A stretch of 7,010 bases of DNA, from NCBI GenBank assembly GCA_002497025.1, contig DAMG01000026.1, positions 1 through 7,010 of the forward strand, given 5' to 3'. The notes under the pieces are model-generated. The model was not told the DNA's origin. It made no database searches and was given only the letters and a program-made list of their open reading frames with translations. The DNA is from Euryarchaeota archaeon UBA126. GTDB taxonomy: Archaea; Thermoplasmatota; Poseidoniia; Poseidoniales; Thalassarchaeaceae. The position numbers and the translations under genes are program-made. Positions 6,307-7,010 of the stretch are shown here, in pieces (position 1 is the stretch's first letter; every line of letters begins with the position of its first letter).

Positions 6307-6917
6307 ATGACTTGCCGCTGGAACCTAATCCTCCAGAAAGCGAACCCAGTTCAGGGGTAGTGGTACTAGGTAGGTTTCAGCCATTCCACCTTGGTCACGA
6401 GTATATGCTAGAATCGGCGTCGAAGTGGAGAAATGCAAACAGTCCAAATGCCCCTCTAATTATTGCCATAGGGTCTTCTAATCGCCCTCAAAATTTGCGA
6501 AACCCTTGGACGCATGAAGAAAGAAGTCAGATGATTGAAACTTGGGCCATATCAAACTCAATTGGAAATTACGTGATATATTCAATTCCTGACATTGATG
6601 ATCCACCAAATTGGGTAACTCATGCCAGTCGATATCATGGAAAAGCGGGTGTATTGGTTACTACTGATATGAGTACAGCGGAGTTGTACACAGCATCTGG
6701 CTGGGAAGTGGTCCTACTTCCTCTAGAACAACGTGAACGCTTTGAGGGCTGGAGGGTCAGGGAGACTGCCAGAATGCTTAGCACCATCGGGGATCAAGAT
6801 GCAATTCGAGAAGTCTTAGGGACATTAATTCCCATGCCAGTTCTTGAGCACCTTATAGAAACAAACGGTCTGCATCGATTAGCCTTCATGGGAGAAGGCG
6901 GCGAGCCTGTAGGCTAA
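6303..6917 (+). CDS. nadM: Archaeal-type nicotinamide-nucleotide adenylyltransferase (NadM-like), altered second signature
   Basis: Transfers AMP from ATP to nicotinamide mononucleotide to make NAD+, a cytoplasmic step of NAD synthesis. The 204 residues show the nucleotidyltransferase fold: VVVLGRFQPFHLGHEYML (19-36) with the HxGH ATP-binding motif at 29-32, IIAIGSSN (53-60) followed by NPWTHEER (67-74), and IPDI...NWV (95-105), all as in archaeal NadM. The usual second ATP signature, SGTEIRRRM-like, appears as EGWRVRETARM (148-158), keeping Gly and Arg153 but replacing Ser and Thr. The protein has a Pro/Glu-rich N-terminal extension of about 17 residues and a longer C-terminus than the roughly 170-180 residue family norm. 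Start ATG 6303 is set by GGAGG and the ATGA overlap with the upstream gene. Its stop abuts that of the opposing gene. A related adenylyltransferase with another nucleotide substrate is the main alternative. Confidence 0.88.
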   Translation: MNDLPLEPNPPESEPSSGVVVLGRFQPFHLGHEYMLESASKWRNANSPNAPLIIAIGSSNRPQNLRNPWTHEERSQMIETWAISNSIGNYVIYSIPDIDDPPNWVTHASRYHGKAGVLVTTDMSTAELYTASGWEVVLLPLEQRERFEGWRVRETARMLSTIGDQDAIREVLGTLIPMPVLEHLIETNGLHRLAFMGEGGEPVG

Positions 6918-7010
6918 TCACCAGTCACCCTCAAAAGTGCATTTAGGGTTGCAATAGTCGACCAAAGTGCCGGATAAAAGATACCCATAAGCCATCATTT
7001 TTGCTTCTGG
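6918..7010 (-). CDS. 3' end of an opposing gene (partial, unidentified)
   Basis: On the minus strand the frame is open from the window edge to a TGA at 6918-6920, giving 30 residues that end GYLLSGTLVDYCNPKCTFEGDW in two parts: GYLLSGTLVDYC then NPKCTFEGDW. The two cysteines (CxxxC) close to the end could form part of a metal site, but too little is visible to name a family. The other two minus frames have stops in this stretch, and the stop directly abutting the nadM stop matches the tight convergent pairs elsewhere in the window, which supports a real gene. Confidence 0.55.
   Translation of the reverse strand, partial: PEAKMMAYGYLLSGTLVDYCNPKCTFEGDW

Noticed and set aside
6918..7010. Naming the terminal partial gene as a zinc-ribbon protein of the p27 autoantigen type
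   Set aside because: The spacing is CxxxC and not CxxC, and only 30 residues are visible, too few to assign a family.

Overview
The window looks like a compact archaeal chromosome fragment, most likely from an uncultivated planktonic euryarchaeal/Thermoplasmatota-type lineage such as Candidatus Poseidoniales. Reasons: a DRG-type GTPase with a TGS domain, an archaeal NadM-type NMN adenylyltransferase, TATA-like boxes about 26-29 bases upstream of apparently leaderless GTG starts, and almost no intergenic space. The lineage is inferred from gene families only. No mobile element, CRISPR array, rRNA or tRNA was seen.

Layout: the 3' half of a citrate synthase gene (1-576, +) converges on a glycerophosphodiester phosphodiesterase (GDPD) gene (585-1700, -). 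A roughly 100-base divergent promoter region, holding a perfect 10-bp palindrome, separates this from a UMF1/Atg22-like MFS transporter (1805-3589, +). The transporter converges, with one base between stops, on tatC (3591-4391, -), which lies 28 bases downstream of a DRG GTPase gene (4420-5535, -). A second divergent region (5536-5673) leads to an unrecognised acidic protein (5674-6306, +), coupled by an ATGA overlap to an NMN adenylyltransferase (6303-6917, +). That gene abuts the 3' end of an opposing gene (6918-7010, -).

The genes are mostly unconnected housekeeping functions: the TCA cycle, phosphodiester breakdown, membrane transport, Tat export, ribosome-associated GTPase and NAD synthesis. 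The strongest oddity is the GDPD. Its N-terminus starts after the place where the catalytic HRG motif should be, while a clear HRG beta-strand sits at the extreme C-terminus, 8 residues from the end. This reads as a circularly permuted GDPD TIM barrel with every expected catalytic residue kept. Secondary oddities are a roughly 144-residue extracytoplasmic insert in the MFS protein, a TatC lacking two usually conserved glutamates, and an NMN adenylyltransferase with a rewritten second ATP-binding signature.
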